A DNA stretch of 21,326 nucleotides from JANXQG01 sp037147235 (lineage in GTDB: Bacteria > Planctomycetota > Planctomycetia > Pirellulales > Thermoguttaceae). Made by a program: the position numbers and the translations under genes. The DNA is taken from contig JBAWVO010000092.1 in the NCBI GenBank assembly GCA_037147235.1, forward strand, positions 1-21,326, given 5' to 3'. Positions within the stretch are counted from its first letter, which is position 1. Each line of letters starts with the position of its first letter. A model generated the notes under the pieces. It saw nothing but the letters and a program-made list of their open reading frames with translations, was not told the DNA's origin and did not search any database. Below, piece by piece: positions 1-7,488 of the stretch.

Positions 1-52
1 AAGCCCACCCTGGGAACTCGTGCCCATTCATTCCCTACGCCAACGGCGTTAT

Positions 53-75
53 GTCCGCTAGCCGGGGTAGCGGAC
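53..75. repeat. small perfect hairpin
   Basis: An 8-bp perfect inverted repeat (GTCCGCTA at 53-60, TAGCGGAC at 68-75) with a 7-nt loop. It lies in the non-coding first 250 bases, which also begin with an ACCCTGGGAA-type stretch. No T-run follows on either strand, so it is more likely a palindromic repeat than a terminator. I see no gene in bases 1-250. Confidence 0.4.
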
Positions 76-202
76 AGAATCCATCGGGATACGAAGATCC
101 CAAATTGGGCAAGGATACCAAAATCCTTAAATCCTGCTCCACCCACCCCGAGAAAAATGCGGGCTTCGCGTTGGACTTTGCGGTTCTCCTGCGACGGGGG
201 CG

Positions 203-231
203 TTGTCACTAGCCAGTGCGGCGTATACGAT
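203..231 (+). promoter_or_regulatory. candidate promoter of the PAS protein gene
   Basis: TTGTCA at 203-208 (5 of 6 to the -35 consensus) lies 17 nt before TACGAT at 226-231 (4 of 6 to the -10). The -10 side overlaps the palindrome CGTATACG at 222-229. The module TTGTCACTA, about 11 nt, then GTATACGA recurs almost exactly upstream of the 767-residue membrane protein gene at 3791, which strengthens both calls. The start codon is about 63 nt downstream. Confidence 0.45.
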
Positions 232-293
232 GTATTGGGCCGTTGTGAAAAGTGAACCATGCACGGGCCTTTTGGCCGCAAAGGACATGCCCC

Positions 294-1661
294 ATGAACG
301 ATCCGAGTAAGGTTGAACCCCCGGATAATCCGCATCTCGGCAAGCAAATCGATCAGTTGCTCAGCAAATATGTCGGCGATCCCCAATTTCCCCATCCCGA
401 GGAGGTCCGGAAAATGGCGGCGGAATTCCTCGTGCGGCGGAGCGAACTGGAGGCGAAAATTCGAGAGCAACGAGACGTTCAAAAGCAACTGGAAGCCTAC
501 CGCGACCGCTACGTCGATCTTTATGATTTCGCTCCCCTAGGCTACGTCACTCTGGACGAGGAGGGCTACATCCAGGAGATCAATCGGGCGGGTGCAAGGC
601 TCTTGGGGGGCGAACTTGCCGAACTGGTGGGCTACCCGCTTATCGATTACGTCACCGCGCTGGACCGAGCCGCCTTCCTGGAACACCTCCAGAAGTGCTG
701 TGACGAACAACGGGAGGTGGCTTCGGAACTTGGTTTGATCACCAAGGACGGACGACTGGTTGCGACACAGCTCCGCATGGTTCCGGTTAAGGCACCGGAA
801 CACGAGGGCACCTTCTGCAAAACCGCCATCACGGACATCACCGAGCGCAAGCAGGCAGAAGACGCGCTCCAAAAGGAGCACAATCTACTCCGCACGCTGA
901 TCGACAATTTGCCGGATCCCGTCTACGTCAAGGACACTCAATGCCGGTTTGTGGCGGCTAATCTTGCCGCCGCACGGATCACGGGTGCCACGACACCAAG
1001 CGATCTCTTGGGCAAGAGTGATTACGATTTCTACTCGACGGAATTGGCTGGGGAGTATCTTGCCGACGAACAAGCACTCCTGCGATCCGGGGAGCCTCTG
1101 GTCGATAAAGACGAACCCCACCTCGATCGGCGGGGTAATCGGAGAACCGTATTGACCACGAAAGTGCCCATCAAGGACTGCCGTGGGACCATCGTCGGAC
1201 TCGTGGGGATCAGCCGCGACATTACCGAGCGTGGACGGGCGGAGGAATCGCTGCGTCGGGAGAAGGCTTTCGCCGACATCGTCATCGACAGCATTCCCGG
1301 AGTTTTCTATGTACTCGACCGCCAAGGGAGGTTCGTTCGCTGGAACCATCTCTTTGAGGAGGTAACCGGCCTTACCGCCGAAATGTTAAATGGAACCGAC
1401 GCCCTCCGCACCATTTTCGTCGCCGACCGACAACTCGTCGCCGAAAAGATCCGGGAGGTCTTCGAGAAAGGGCAGGCCGAGGTAGAAGCTCGGCTTCTTG
1501 GCAAGGACGGACCGCGCGAATTCTGGTTAACCGGCAGACGCATGGACGTCGGCCCGGCCACCTACCTGGTTGGAAGCGGAGTCGATATCACCGATCGCAA
1601 GCGGGCAGAAGAGGAGATTCGCCGGGCGCGTGATGAATTGAAAATCCGCGTTCCGGAGTGA
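294..1661 (+). CDS. triple-PAS sensor protein, probably truncated
   Basis: A soluble sensory protein of 455 residues with three successive PAS domains, at roughly residues 79-184, 203-316 and 332-437. Each ends in the typical DITERK, DITERG or DITDRK PAC motif. A short helical stretch (about residues 45-75) precedes the first PAS, and there is no transmembrane segment. ATG 294 is preferred over an upstream in-frame start at 252 because AAGGA sits 8 nt before it. PAS tandems like this normally feed a histidine kinase, cyclase or phosphatase domain. Here the protein ends RARDELKIRVPE followed by TGA, and the next codons read TAEQARTA. That matches the usual linker R-V-x-E-R-T-A-E-x-A with the arginine codon (CGA-type) turned into TGA. 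No output domain follows, so it is either a free PAS adaptor or a decayed sensor. Ligand and partner are unknown. Confidence 0.85.
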   Translation: MNDPSKVEPPDNPHLGKQIDQLLSKYVGDPQFPHPEEVRKMAAEFLVRRSELEAKIREQRDVQKQLEAYRDRYVDLYDFAPLGYVTLDEEGYIQEINRAGARLLGGELAELVGYPLIDYVTALDRAAFLEHLQKCCDEQREVASELGLITKDGRLVATQLRMVPVKAPEHEGTFCKTAITDITERKQAEDALQKEHNLLRTLIDNLPDPVYVKDTQCRFVAANLAAARITGATTPSDLLGKSDYDFYSTELAGEYLADEQALLRSGEPLVDKDEPHLDRRGNRRTVLTTKVPIKDCRGTIVGLVGISRDITERGRAEESLRREKAFADIVIDSIPGVFYVLDRQGRFVRWNHLFEEVTGLTAEMLNGTDALRTIFVADRQLVAEKIREVFEKGQAEVEARLLGKDGPREFWLTGRRMDVGPATYLVGSGVDITDRKRAEEEIRRARDELKIRVPE

Positions 1662-1688
1662 ACGGCCGAACAAGCCCGCACTGCGACG

Positions 1689-2600
1689 TCAGGCCGGCAC
1701 GACCGCTTCCTGATGGCTCTCCACCAGCGATTTCCCCGGTGTCGCCAACTTCAACACAGGAGCAAAATCGGTAAACTCCTGATCGATTTGGTTCAGCAGA
1801 CTGTCTGGAGAGGACACGGAAGGACAAATCTGCCCGAATGCTTCCTCCCACTGGGGACATTCGATCCAAAGCGGATCGGCCGCCGAAGGCAAGAGAGCCG
1901 AGAGGGCCACAATGTGCCTGCCTAGCTCACCCGGTTGGTTGCTCTCCACGGTGTCGTCGCCATGGCCCTCGATCAGGATCGCGAACTCCTCCGGAAAATT
2001 CCACTGTCGTGCCAACATGCCTGCGGCTTGGCCATGTGTCCAGCCAAAGGTTTTGCTTTCCAGACTTGAAAGCCGGCACTGCCCCTGGTTCCGAGCTTCC
2101 AGCAGCTTGACATAGACCTGCGGAAACTCTTTGGCCAGCAAGGGGACGGCCATATCTTGCAACAGGGCTGCGGTAAAAATATCTTCCATGGTTTTGAGGC
2201 CACAGAGCTTTGCCACGGCCCTCGCGAAAAGTGCCCGACGCAATGAGTCCTGCCAAATGCTCTTCAGATCGAACGGACCGCAGCGAGGACTGGGCACGAG
2301 GCTGAAAACGGCGTTCCATAGGGCGAAGTTTTTGATCGTCCGCACGCCCACCAGGGAGATGCCGACCTTGATACTGGAGATCTTTCGCGAGAAACCAAAA
2401 TAGGATGAATTCACGTACTTCAGCACCTGGCCCATAAGGCCCGGATCGGCCTCGATCGGCTCCGCGTAGTCGGCCGGGCCACAGTTCAGATCGCGCGACA
2501 ATTCCAGCAGTCGGATCGCACTTTGCGGCAAGGCGGCGAGTTGGGTGTTCGCCAGCATTTGTTGAAGACTCGGACGATTGCTCGTATTAGGAACTGCCAT
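1689..2600 (-). CDS. HDOD domain-containing regulatory protein
   Basis: A 303-residue cytoplasmic protein matching the HDOD family (metal-free or degenerate HD-like domain linked to two-component and c-di-GMP signalling). The family pattern is clear: LPQSAIRLLELSRD near the start, then ADPGLMGQVLKYVNSSYFG, VGVRTIKNFAL, the helical FTAALLQDMAVPLLAKEFP, and WTHGQAAGMLARQWNFPEE. The domain covers about residues 20-215, followed by a roughly 85-residue tail I do not recognise. The start at 2600 has GGAG 8 nt upstream. It is convergent with the PAS protein gene, with only 27 nt between stop codons and no obvious terminator. HDOD proteins usually act as protein-protein scaffolds in signalling; the target here is unknown. 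Confidence 0.88.
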   Translation of the reverse strand: MAVPNTSNRPSLQQMLANTQLAALPQSAIRLLELSRDLNCGPADYAEPIEADPGLMGQVLKYVNSSYFGFSRKISSIKVGISLVGVRTIKNFALWNAVFSLVPSPRCGPFDLKSIWQDSLRRALFARAVAKLCGLKTMEDIFTAALLQDMAVPLLAKEFPQVYVKLLEARNQGQCRLSSLESKTFGWTHGQAAGMLARQWNFPEEFAILIEGHGDDTVESNQPGELGRHIVALSALLPSAADPLWIECPQWEEAFGQICPSVSSPDSLLNQIDQEFTDFAPVLKLATPGKSLVESHQEAVVPA

Positions 2601-2911
2601 GCTTTCTGCTCCGGAGTATAGTCTCTAAGGAAAACTTACGCCAAGAGACACCGCGAAGCAAACTGCGGCAAGCAGGATCCTTGGGATGGTGGACGTTGCT
2701 TGGCGGCATCCTGTTGCCGAATCGCAACACACGAATTCTTGCGCGTGGCGATTTCTCCCCATCCCCAACGGCACGAAATGAATCGCACGGTTTGCGAATC
2801 GCTTGACAGGCCAACGACTTACGATCCTGCGCGCATCCTGAAGCAGCATTGGCCCCGCGATTGCATCTTGAGCAACAGCAATCCGCTCCATCGCTCTTCT
2901 AGGGTTTTGCC
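2601..2911. other. intergenic stretch, no gene supported
   Basis: About 310 bases between the divergently oriented HDOD gene and the small membrane protein gene. Both strands hold short open frames but none has family likeness or a convincing ribosome site. A perfect TTGACA occurs at 2803-2808, but no good -10 hexamer sits 15-19 nt after it, so I do not call a promoter. Confidence 0.4.
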
Positions 2912-3208
2912 GTGTTCAGGCTTCGTTGGCTCATCATCGTGGTGTTCATCCTTCCTTGGCTTGCAAGCGAGGCCGCCGGTCCGGCCGCTGCAACCGAAGA
3001 TATTTCCGGCAGTTGGCGTCGGACCCGCGAGGGATGGCAGCGTCTCGAACTCTTGCGTCCTGCAATTCAGTATCCTCGACCGACACTGCATCCCGCAGTG
3101 GTCGGCTCACTGGAGCTTCTCTTAACGATGACTGCAATGCTGGCACTTTCCAAAGAGTGTGTTGCCGAACGAACGGAAAGTAGGATTTGCCCATTGGAGA
3201 CGCAATAA
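2912..3208 (+). CDS. small two-helix membrane protein
   Basis: A 98-residue protein starting with GTG; AGGG lies 7 nt upstream. Residues 6-18 form a hydrophobic helix (WLIIVVFILPWLA) ending in a possible signal-peptidase site (ASEAAG). A short linker contains SGSWRRTREGW. A second hydrophobic helix, VVGSLELLLTMTAMLALS, lies near residues 63-80. The layout (signal or first helix, a W-R-R-T-x-x-G-W motif, P-x-L-H-P, second helix) resembles small uncharacterised planctomycete membrane proteins as I recall them; I cannot name a family. It stands alone between the HDOD gene and a repeat-rich spacer. Function is unknown. The call rests on helix pattern and start context. Confidence 0.55.
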   Translation: MFRLRWLIIVVFILPWLASEAAGPAAATEDISGSWRRTREGWQRLELLRPAIQYPRPTLHPAVVGSLELLLTMTAMLALSKECVAERTESRICPLETQ

Positions 3209-3277
3209 ACGGTTTACTCAGGTTCTAAATGGACTTGCGTGATTCCCGGAGGTTCTGGAAAACGCGTTACTGTAGCT

Positions 3278-3310
3278 GTAGGGTGGGCCGAGTGAAACGA
3301 GTCCCACCCT
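3278..3310. repeat. GTAGGGTGGG-type interspersed repeat, copy 1
   Basis: The sequence runs GTAGGGTGGG, CCGAGTGAAACGAG, then TCCCACCCT. The outer 8 bases on each side (AGGGTGGG / CCCACCCT) are perfectly complementary. A second copy at 6146-6175 keeps at least 26 of the first 29 bases. Such dispersed elements are common between planctomycete genes. Confidence 0.6.
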
Positions 3311-3404
3311 GGCTCGTGCGAAAGGTGACGGGGCCAAGGATTGCGGTGTATTCCGGTTCTGTTCCGCAAAGGTATCGGATTCCGGTCGCGGAGCGACCAT
3401 TGAA

Positions 3405-3590
3405 GGTAGCCGTGGGTTTCAACCCACGGTTGGTTTGACGCGAATGTCCGTGCGTCGCGTAGCGACGCCTGAAATTCGTGCCAGCGTCCGCGGGCTGCGT
3501 CAATCGTCGCTACGCGACGAAAGGGATTTCGCGAGATCACCGACCGTGGGTTAAAACCCACGGCTACCATCGTAACGTCGCTACGCGACG
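3405..3590. repeat. composite REP-like palindrome cluster
   Basis: Two hairpins of CCGTGGGTT / AACCCACGG (3410-3429 and 3544-3563, each with a 2-nt loop) carry GGTAG on their outer sides (3405-3409, and CTACC at 3564-3568). They therefore form an inverted pair enclosing about 115 bases. Inside and just outside are three copies of a smaller palindrome built from CGTCGC-TAC-GCGACG (3453-3467 inverted, 3505-3519, 3576-3590). This resembles a REP/BIME-type array of the kind mobilised by RAYT (Y1-type) transposases elsewhere; no such transposase is present in this window. Confidence 0.65.
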
Positions 3591-3845
3591 AATCGTGGCC
3601 TCTCCCAAACAAAAACTACACAATGTGCTGTTGCCATGCTGAATCGAAAACCACTGATTTTGCGCAGGCCAGTCCCACCCTCCTTCTGCACCTAAACCGG
3701 AAGATCCCGTTTTATCTTCTGGCTCAATCCCCACCCTTTTGGAAAAATCTTCCTTTTTCCGACGAAATTTTGCACGGAATCTTCTCTCCCTTGTCACTAA
3801 CATGGGTAGCCGTATACGACAAACGCCCCCCAATCGAGCTTCATC
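3591..3845. promoter_or_regulatory. leader region with candidate promoter of the 767-residue gene
   Basis: Within this leader, TTGTCA at 3791-3796 is followed after 16 nt by TATACG at 3813-3818, which overlaps the palindrome CGTATACG at 3811-3818. The start codon is 27 nt further on. The module TTGTCACTA, 12 nt, GTATACGA repeats the one at 203-230. The rest of the spacer from 3591 holds no gene I can support. Confidence 0.4.
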
Positions 3846-6149
3846 ATGCGACTGACCTTGCGAGCACTTCTGAACTACATGAACCGTCAACTGAATTCGG
3901 AGGATGCTGAGGAGATCGGCAAAAAGATCGAGGAGAGCAAGTTTGCCTCAGAGCTATTCCATAAGATTCGCGACGTGATGCGACGGCTCCGACTGGCGGC
4001 TCCGACGATCACCGAGCGGGGAGCAAACCTCGACTGCAACACCGTCGCCGAGTATTTGGATAATGTCTTGCCGGCGGATCGCGTACCCGGCTTTGAAGAG
4101 ACCAGCCTGAAATCGGAAATGCATCTGGCGGAAGTGGCGTCGTGCCACCAGATCCTCACCATCGTGTTGTGCGAGCCGGCGGAAATCGACCCGGAAAGCC
4201 GGCAGCGGATGTATCAACTGCCGACCGTGACAAACCTTGCCGATGAAGAGCGTCTGGCGGCCGTTGAGGCCGCCACCAAACTATCGGGCGATGGCCTCGC
4301 GACAGCCCCTCCTGCTCCGGCAAAGGTGCGGCCACGCCCCGTGGTGCCCGAGTATCTCCGCAATCCACCCAAAAAATCGCGGCTCCTGCCCGCCGCCGCC
4401 ATCATGCTTTTGGTCGGTGCGGCGATCGGTCTGCTCCTGCTGATGCTAGGCCAATTCAAAGCCGGAACGCCGTTGGGCGACGCCTTGCAATGGGCTCAAG
4501 CGAAACCGGCCGAAGAAGACCAAGCCGACACCAACGGCAAAAAGCCCAACAAGTCATCGGACGGCAAGGCCGGCACCGCTGCCAAAGACTCCGGCAATCC
4601 TTCCTCTGCCGGCAAGAGCGAGGCTCCGGTTCCGCCCGTCGAAAAGACTCTTGCAATTCCCAGCAAGGTTCCGGAGGCGACGGCCGCCCCTGGTTCGCCT
4701 GGCACTTCAAGTTTGCCGCCGGGTAACCCTGGGCCGCCCGCCAGCGTGGCTCCGAGATCAACCGTGCCGGAGACCAAGCCCGCGGACGGAACGCCGCTAG
4801 CAAAGCCGCCCGTCGAGGTCGTAAAGATCGATCCGTCCCTGCCGGACGAATCCTTGCGGAAACCTGGAATTACCCAGCCGGCAGTCGGCCCTGCCAGCCC
4901 CCCCACCCTTGAAGAAAAGACGAAGATCGGCCGCTTCATGTCCGACGGACAAGATGTGCTGCTGAAGTTCGAGGCGAACCATGACGGCTGGCGCCGCGTG
5001 TTGCCTGAAGAGTTTCTCGCCAGTCGCCAGCCACTCCTGTCGCTCCCTTCCTATCGGTCGCGGTTGGTCATCCTGAACGTCGGTGCTACACTGGAACTGA
5101 TCAACGGCACACGCATCGAACTGCTCCCCGATAATGCCCAAGGCAAGTCGGGTGTCGATATCGATTTCGGCCGTGTGGTCATCAAGCCCTTGGCTCAGGC
5201 AGGCGCACGCCTGCGGGTAATTGTCGGATCGCATACGGGCACGGTCACGCTGACGAATGTGGAATCGATTGCCGGGCTGGAAGTAACACGGGTTCATGAT
5301 CCCGGCACCGATCCGGAGAAGGTTCTCTCTCACGCGCGGACAAAGCTCTATGTGGCTCGTGGTGGTGCCGTCTGGGAAGAGGGCGCGGGCAAGCCGATTC
5401 GGCTGACGGCACCGGCAGAACTGATGCTGGACGGCGCGGAAGCCGACTCGCCGCCGGACGCGGTGAAAAACCTACCCAAGTGGATTACGGCCAACACCGT
5501 CAACGAGTTGGACCAACGAGCCGCACTCTCCGTATCGCAGGCCCTGCCCGCCGATCGCGCCGCAAGCCTCGGCCTAATGGAATTGACCGAAGCCCGACAG
5601 AAAGAGATCCGCTGGTTGGCTGCCCGATGCCTGGGCTATCTGGGACGGTTTGATCCCATGACGGCCGCTTTGAACGACGTCGATTTCCGTCGCGAATGGC
5701 CCGACTATATCGATCAACTCAGGGAAGCAATCACCCGAGGCCCGGAAACGGCAGCGAGTATTCGCCAGTCCCTGGAGAAGCAATACGGCAATGAGTCGGC
5801 GGCGTTGTACCGGATGCTCTGGGGCTATACGGATAAGGATCTCGAGGAGGGCGAGGATGCCCGGCTCGTCAAGTTTCTCGCCCACGAGTCTCCGGTCTTC
5901 CGCGTGTTGGCCTTTTCAAATTTGAAGGATATTACCCATCAAGGTCTCTACTACCAGCCCGAGGCCACCAACGCGAAACGATCTCCGTCGGTGCAACGCT
6001 GGCGGAAGCAGCAGGAATTGGGCAGGATCCGTTTCAATGTGCCTGAAGTGAAGCCGCGAAGTGCTCCCGCGGAACTCCCCCCCGGGGAAGCCACTGCCGA
6101 GCCTAAACCGCCAGACGACGGCCAGCCGACCGACGCGAAGCCGAAGTAG
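3846..6149 (+). CDS. planctomycete anti-sigma-like single-pass membrane protein
   Basis: A 767-residue protein. Residues 1-150 form a helical cytoplasmic domain with LRALLNYMNRQL, NTVAEYLDNVLPADRV and LAEVASCHQILTIVL. It resembles a planctomycete domain that looks like an anti-sigma-factor N-terminus, although the zinc-binding HxxxCxxC pattern is not complete. A single helix at about 178-202 (AAAIMLLVGAAIGLLLLML) is followed by a Pro/Ala/Lys-rich low-complexity linker to about residue 345. The outer half (about 350-767) contains a beta-rich, FecR-like segment with repeated short hydrophobic strands, then a helical part with DLEEGEDARLVKFLAHESPVF. It lies directly upstream of dnaA on the same strand, but a separate dnaA promoter follows its stop. 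The stop codon lies inside an interspersed repeat. It probably senses or transmits envelope conditions; no partner sigma factor is visible here. Confidence 0.75.
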   Translation: MRLTLRALLNYMNRQLNSEDAEEIGKKIEESKFASELFHKIRDVMRRLRLAAPTITERGANLDCNTVAEYLDNVLPADRVPGFEETSLKSEMHLAEVASCHQILTIVLCEPAEIDPESRQRMYQLPTVTNLADEERLAAVEAATKLSGDGLATAPPAPAKVRPRPVVPEYLRNPPKKSRLLPAAAIMLLVGAAIGLLLLMLGQFKAGTPLGDALQWAQAKPAEEDQADTNGKKPNKSSDGKAGTAAKDSGNPSSAGKSEAPVPPVEKTLAIPSKVPEATAAPGSPGTSSLPPGNPGPPASVAPRSTVPETKPADGTPLAKPPVEVVKIDPSLPDESLRKPGITQPAVGPASPPTLEEKTKIGRFMSDGQDVLLKFEANHDGWRRVLPEEFLASRQPLLSLPSYRSRLVILNVGATLELINGTRIELLPDNAQGKSGVDIDFGRVVIKPLAQAGARLRVIVGSHTGTVTLTNVESIAGLEVTRVHDPGTDPEKVLSHARTKLYVARGGAVWEEGAGKPIRLTAPAELMLDGAEADSPPDAVKNLPKWITANTVNELDQRAALSVSQALPADRAASLGLMELTEARQKEIRWLAARCLGYLGRFDPMTAALNDVDFRREWPDYIDQLREAITRGPETAASIRQSLEKQYGNESAALYRMLWGYTDKDLEEGEDARLVKFLAHESPVFRVLAFSNLKDITHQGLYYQPEATNAKRSPSVQRWRKQQELGRIRFNVPEVKPRSAPAELPPGEATAEPKPPDDGQPTDAKPK

Positions 6150-6175
6150 GGTGGGACGAGTGAAACGAGCCCCCC
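6146..6175. repeat. GTAGGGTGGG-type interspersed repeat, copy 2
   Basis: This copy reads GTAGGGTGGG, ACGAGTGAAACGAG, then CCCCCC, against the 3278-3310 copy. The TAG at 6147-6149 inside the repeat is the stop codon of the 767-residue membrane protein, so the repeat supplies that gene's end. Confidence 0.6.
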
Positions 6176-6189
6176 TCAAAAGCCCTATC

Positions 6190-6198
6190 TGCTATAAT
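6190..6198 (+). promoter_or_regulatory. extended -10 promoter element of dnaA
   Basis: TGCTATAAT is a perfect extended -10 (TGn followed by TATAAT). No good -35 hexamer lies at the usual distance, which fits an extended -10 promoter. The predicted transcript begins near 6205, about 40 nt before the chosen dnaA start at 6245. The same TGC-TATGAT arrangement is found before the K+ channel gene. Confidence 0.6.
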
Positions 6199-6244
6199 TG
6201 TCGGATTATCTGACTTGGAACGAATTTCTCGGGATGGACAAGAA

Positions 6245-7312
6245 ATGGCCAATGGCGTGGTGACAATCCCCCTGCCAGGTCAGCCGCTGGCCAGCGATTC
6301 GCCGGCATGGGACGGCCATCAAGGACCGACGACCCTGGAATTCCTCGCCGGCCCGGAAAATTGCCTCATCGAGCCAGCCGTGTCGAGCGTTCTTGGCCGC
6401 CAGCCTACACCGTACAACCCGCTGTTTCTCCATGGTCCCAGCGGCACCGGCAAGTCCCATCTGGCCCGAGGATTGGCGGCAGCTTGGAAGTTGAACTTCC
6501 CGCAGAGTCGTGTCGCCTACACTACGGCGATTGATTTCGCCCGAGAAATGGCCGACGCTTTTGAAACTCAGGCGGTCGAGGATTTTCGGGCGAGATACCG
6601 GGGGGTAAATCTGGCTGTTTTTGAGGATGTCGCTGAATTGGCTGCCAAACCGGCTGCCCAGGAGGAACTGGTTCGCACGCTCGATGCGATCCTTGAGCGG
6701 AGTGGCCAAGTGGTGGTGACTGCATCCTCCGTACCCCAGGAGATCGCCGGTTTTTCTCCTGCGTTGCAGAGTCGCCTGTCGGCCGGATTATGTCTACCGC
6801 TGGCCTTGCCGAGTGTCGACACGCGACGGGCAATCCTTGAGCAGTGGTCAAATCTCCGCGATGTTGAAATGGCCGCCCCGATCCTCAGTTTGCTGGCCGA
6901 GGGGCTAGCCGGCACCGTGCCGGAACTGCTGGGTGCCATGCTGCAACTCGAAGTTCTCGCCGGCGAAAAAGGCTGCCCGATCGATGCCCACCAGATCCGC
7001 GAATTTTTGTCCCAGCGCGACTCAACCCTACGTCCCAAATTGCGAGACATCGCCCTCCTGACGGCGCGCCACTTCGCTCTCCGTTTGAGTGATCTTCGTG
7101 GACCGTCGCGGCGGCGGCCGGTGGTTACCGCCCGGGACGTGGCGATCCATCTTTGCCGCCAGCTTACCCGAGAAAGCCTGAGCCGCATCGGAGCATATTT
7201 TGGAGGCCGTGACCACACCACCGTACTATACGCATGCCGCAAAACGGAGGAATTGCTCCAATCCGACCCCGCCATCCGGCAGGCGATTGACCAATTGCAG
7301 CGGAAATTATAG
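6245..7312 (+). CDS. dnaA: short chromosomal replication initiator DnaA
   Basis: A 355-residue DnaA homologue that binds oriC and opens the duplex. It starts almost directly with the AAA+ domain (III): Walker A GPSGTGKS at residues 64-71, a Walker-B-like AVFEDV with E127-D128 instead of the usual D-D, and a conserved SR (arginine finger region) near 176-177. Domain IV is intact, with the signature IGAYFGGRDHTTVLYACRK near residues 315-333. Domains I and II, used for DnaB and DiaA contacts in other bacteria, are absent. The sensor-2 motif, normally (N/V)RELEGAL, reads TVPELLGAM, so the ATPase-controlling arginine is a proline at about 226. ATG 6245 is preferred over an in-frame TTG at 6215 because only it has a purine-rich ribosome site (GGA 6 nt upstream) and a sensible distance from the promoter. 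It lies upstream of dnaN, dciA and gyrB. Confidence 0.9.
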   Translation: MANGVVTIPLPGQPLASDSPAWDGHQGPTTLEFLAGPENCLIEPAVSSVLGRQPTPYNPLFLHGPSGTGKSHLARGLAAAWKLNFPQSRVAYTTAIDFAREMADAFETQAVEDFRARYRGVNLAVFEDVAELAAKPAAQEELVRTLDAILERSGQVVVTASSVPQEIAGFSPALQSRLSAGLCLPLALPSVDTRRAILEQWSNLRDVEMAAPILSLLAEGLAGTVPELLGAMLQLEVLAGEKGCPIDAHQIREFLSQRDSTLRPKLRDIALLTARHFALRLSDLRGPSRRRPVVTARDVAIHLCRQLTRESLSRIGAYFGGRDHTTVLYACRKTEELLQSDPAIRQAIDQLQRKL

Positions 7313-7419
7313 GGTGCTAGTCAAAATGAGGGGTATCTGCGTAGAACGGAAATCATTCCGTTTGCCTGAAAAAGAAAGGCAACGGAATGAATTCCGTTCC
7401 ACGAACACGGGGTGCTAGT
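7312..7419. mobile_element. MITE-like hairpin flanked by 10-bp direct repeats
   Basis: A long hairpin lies between dnaA and dnaN. The arms at 7344-7367 and 7377-7399 match over about 23 bases with one mismatch and one bulge (GAACGGAA, TCATTCCGTT and GCCT blocks), around a 9-nt A-rich loop. The hairpin is bracketed by GGGTGCTAGT at 7312-7321 and again at 7410-7419, which looks like a target-site duplication. The left copy begins at the last base of the dnaA stop codon. It could also act as a dnaA terminator or mRNA stabiliser, although no T-run follows the stem. Confidence 0.5.
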
Positions 7420-7446
7420 GACGAACGGCAGCCAATTGCGTACAAT
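7418..7446 (+). promoter_or_regulatory. candidate promoter of dnaN
   Basis: GTGACG at 7418-7423 (4 of 6 to TTGACA) is separated by 17 nt from TACAAT at 7441-7446 (5 of 6 to TATAAT). Transcription would start near 7453, about 36 nt before the dnaN start. It gives dnaN its own promoter downstream of the hairpin element. Confidence 0.5.
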
Positions 7447-7488
7447 GGTTCCTGATAAGTCGAGAAGTTTATAAAGAGAGACCGATTC

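Noticed and set aside
6215..6244. TTG start ten codons upstream for DnaA
   Set aside because: No ribosome site, and it lies only about 10 nt after the predicted transcription start.
7313..7488. DnaA-box cluster (oriC) between dnaA and dnaN
   Set aside because: No TTATCCACA-like sequences were found by eye here; a proper search with GC skew is needed to place the origin.
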